From Pseudomonadota bacterium (GTDB lineage Bacteria; Pseudomonadota; Alphaproteobacteria; Rhizobiales; Xanthobacteraceae), in NCBI GenBank assembly GCA_021779635.1, contig JAJYAH010000308.1:1-7827 (forward strand): DNA of 7,827 bases, written 5' to 3'. This document shows positions 6,360-7,827 of this stretch, in pieces. The position numbers and the translations under genes were made by a program. The notes under the pieces were generated by a model. The model did no database searches, had not been told where the DNA came from, and worked only from the letters and a program-made list of their open reading frames with translations. The first letter of the stretch is position 1; each line of letters starts with the position of its first letter.

Positions 6360-6665
6360 GATCAGATGTGTGGCGAACTGCGGGGCAAGAAAGCCGCTGA
6401 TCGTCTCGGATCGCGTGTCAAGCGAGTAGTTCTAGATATTGCTATTCGCATGCCGCGGTCCTTCGAGCCCGCCCATTATTCCGCCCTGCATATTTCGCGA
6501 AGAAGGTGGATCGGCTGCTCGGCGAGAACGAGATCTGGCGGGAGTTGAACGAAAGCGCTCGCACGATGCCCACCCGATTGAGATGTTCCCGACCGTGACG
6601 TGACGGACCGGGTGGACGCGATCGTCGCGCAAATGCAGATGCATAGTGGGAGGCTCGACTTAGTG
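6360..6665 (+). pseudogene. Possible frameshifted gene remnant, family unknown
   Basis: Several coding-like pieces follow each other on the plus strand in different frames: RGKKAADRLGSRVKRVVLDI and MPRSFEPAHYS (about 6366-6485), then AYFAKKVDRLLGENEIWREL (6488-6547, continuing to a stop at 6596), then HDAHPIEMFPTVT (6562-6600), then TDRVDAIVAQMQMHSGRLDL (from 6603). GC at third positions is about 80% in the second and fourth pieces. Joined, they would make a credible protein tail broken by about three frame changes. I do not recognise the family. Chance open text in GC-rich DNA is a real alternative. Confidence 0.2.
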
Positions 6666-7149
6666 ACGGGGCCGCGCGCTCCACGCCCAATCGGTGGCGG
6701 GAACCCCCGCGTGCAAGGATCTGAGACGCCGGAGGAGTGCACACGGTCGGCAGGCCTCTTCGGGGCGCCAAATTTGCCACATAGCTTCAAGTTTGCAAGG
6801 GAGAGGTCTTTGATCTCATATTTCGATAGTGCAATTGTTCATTTTGATGGAAGGAACACTGTGGGCCAGATTTTCCACGGTAACGCCACAACGGCAGAGT
6901 AGGCTTGTCGAGCGATAAAACGTAGTCCGGAGAGCCTGGGGGCGCTCGCCAGACGTATGGCATAACCGCCCCAGACGGTCGCGAAGAGGAAGCAACGCAG
7001 CTCCGTCACTGGTCGCCCGTAGTCGTTTCATCGAACAGTCGACATCGAGCACGGACTTTCGGACGAGTCGCGAGAACGTCGCTTCGACGAGGTCCAAAAC
7101 CGCGCTGAGGTGCCCCCCCCCCGCGGCGGAGGGAAATGCGTAGCGATGC
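6666..7149. other. Gene-free stretch between convergent genes
   Basis: No supportable gene. The part at about 6780-6865 is clearly richer in A and T than its surroundings. Open frames here (plus 6600-6902, minus 6816-7097) lack ribosome binding sites and recognisable domains. No convincing hairpin with a T run is seen, so transcription of the CaiB-like gene and of the CitE-like gene has no obvious intrinsic terminator. Confidence 0.45.
7113..7122 (+). repeat. Homopolymer run of ten C
   Basis: Ten consecutive C followed by GCGGCGG, lying 28 bases beyond the stop codon of the CitE-like gene. Long G/C runs slip during replication and are also a common site of sequencing error. It lies outside any gene, so phase variation of a protein is not indicated. 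Confidence 0.8.
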
Positions 7150-7827
7150 TCATGCCACTGCCGTGAGGATGGCCTCGGCTCGCAAGCGCACAGGTCGGTC
7201 CACCAGCTTGCCGTCTATGACAATTGCGCCGCCGCCGGTGGCGCAGGCTGCAACCACTCGGCGTGCCCATTCGACTTCTGCCTCGCTCGGCAAAAAACCG
7301 CGGTTCACCAGTTCGACCTGTGTTGGATGGATGCACAGCTTGCCGGCAAAACCGAAGCGCTGGGCCCGATCTATGTCCTCTGTCAGCTGAGCCGTGTCTT
7401 TCAGCGCAACGGTCACCCCCTCGATCGGCGCGCCGATTCCCGCGAGCGCGGACTCCACGACGAGCTGCGTGCGTATTCCGTTCAATTCCTCCCCATACCC
7501 CTTGATCCCGGCCTCAAGGCAAAAATCCACCGAGCCGAAGGCCAGGCGTTGCACCCCTTGTACGTTGGCCAGGTGCCGCACACTGGCGAAGCCGCGCAGA
7601 CTTTCCACGAGTGCGACCAGGATCGCGTCGCGGGCAAGACGCATACGCAATCCCGCCAGCACCTCGGCATTCTCCGCCTTGGGTAGCATGATCCCAGCGA
7701 GCCCCGGTCGATCCGCGAGCGCGACGACGTCCTCATCGTGCCAAGGCGTGCCCACTGCGTTGACACGCACCACAGCACTGCGAGGTGCAGCGCGATTTAG
7801 CCACGCAGCCAAACTCGCTCGAGCGCC
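7150..7827 (-). CDS. CitE-like lyase (HpcH/HpaI aldolase/citrate lyase beta family), N-terminus beyond window
   Basis: The visible 225 residues are the C-terminal three quarters of a CitE-like TIM-barrel enzyme. The frame stays open to the window edge, and about 60-70 N-terminal residues should lie beyond it. Family features seen are VRVNAVGTPWHDEDV, GIMLPKAENAEVL, ALVESLRGFASV, FGSVDFCLEAG, GKLCIHPTQVELVNRGF, EVEWARRVVAA and IDGKLVDRP. The Glu of LVES and the Asp of SVDF are 26 residues apart, as the magnesium-binding pair is in stand-alone CitE proteins, and the Arg of VRVN is conserved. Members cleave or hydrolyse malyl-, citramalyl- or related 3-hydroxyacyl-CoA esters. No citrate lyase alpha or gamma gene is visible, which favours a free-standing lyase or thioesterase. 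It converges on the CaiB-like gene; a shared pathway is plausible but not shown. Confidence 0.85.
   Translation of the reverse strand, partial: GARASLAAWLNRAAPRSAVVRVNAVGTPWHDEDVVALADRPGLAGIMLPKAENAEVLAGLRMRLARDAILVALVESLRGFASVRHLANVQGVQRLAFGSVDFCLEAGIKGYGEELNGIRTQLVVESALAGIGAPIEGVTVALKDTAQLTEDIDRAQRFGFAGKLCIHPTQVELVNRGFLPSEAEVEWARRVVAACATGGGAIVIDGKLVDRPVRLRAEAILTAVA

Noticed and set aside
6600..6902. 100-codon plus-strand frame starting with GTG
   Set aside because: Only the first 20 residues look coding-like; the remainder shows no domain or codon bias, so it is not called an intact gene.
6923..6933. TAGTCCGGAGA, 9 of 11 matches to the operator
   Set aside because: It loses symmetry in the outer half-sites and lies in a gene-free stretch with no start codon nearby.
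4326..7088. 12-base word CGTCGCTTCGAC at 4326-4337 and 7077-7088
   Set aside because: One or two such coincidences are expected by chance in a window of this size, and no context is shared.

Overview
The window looks like accessory chromosomal DNA of a high-GC proteobacterium, most likely an alpha- or betaproteobacterium of the Bradyrhizobium or Burkholderiales type. That guess rests on GC-rich third codon positions, GTG starts, a Tat-exported TRAP binding protein and several CoA-transferases. No marker gene settles the taxon.

Layout. At 1-1712 (+) a TRAP-type periplasmic solute-binding protein is followed by a stand-alone GAF-domain protein. At 1721-3843 (-) a PuuE/NodB-like amidohydrolase and an acetyl-CoA hydrolase/transferase (Cat1-like) family protein form a compact operon that converges on the first pair. 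The stretch 3844-5176 has no intact gene; it holds two operator-like palindromes and possible gene debris. At 5177-6292 (+) lies a class III (CaiB/BaiF) CoA-transferase. The stretch 6293-7149 has no intact gene; it holds a possible frameshifted remnant and a run of ten C. At 7150-7827 (-) is the C-terminal part of a CitE-like (HpcH/HpaI) lyase that runs off the window edge.

The clearest non-gene signal is the perfect palindrome TGTCCGGACA, present three times. One copy lies just upstream of the ribosome binding site of the TRAP gene, one just upstream of that of the amidohydrolase gene, and one in the gene-poor gap. The first two sit at nearly the same distance from their start codons (centres about 26 and 27 bases away). 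This suggests that one regulator, not seen in the window, controls both converging operons.

A reasonable joint reading, which is inference, is a pathway for a small organic acid or its cyclic amide. The TRAP protein would capture a carboxylate, the PuuE-like enzyme would open a ring C-N bond (as allantoinase and some cyclic-imide hydrolases do), the CoA-transferases would make a thioester, and the CitE-like enzyme would cleave or hydrolyse a malyl- or citramalyl-type CoA ester. Two oddities deserve attention. The Cat1-like protein has Gly where the family normally has its catalytic Glu, and the TRAP gene is followed by a GAF protein instead of its membrane subunits.
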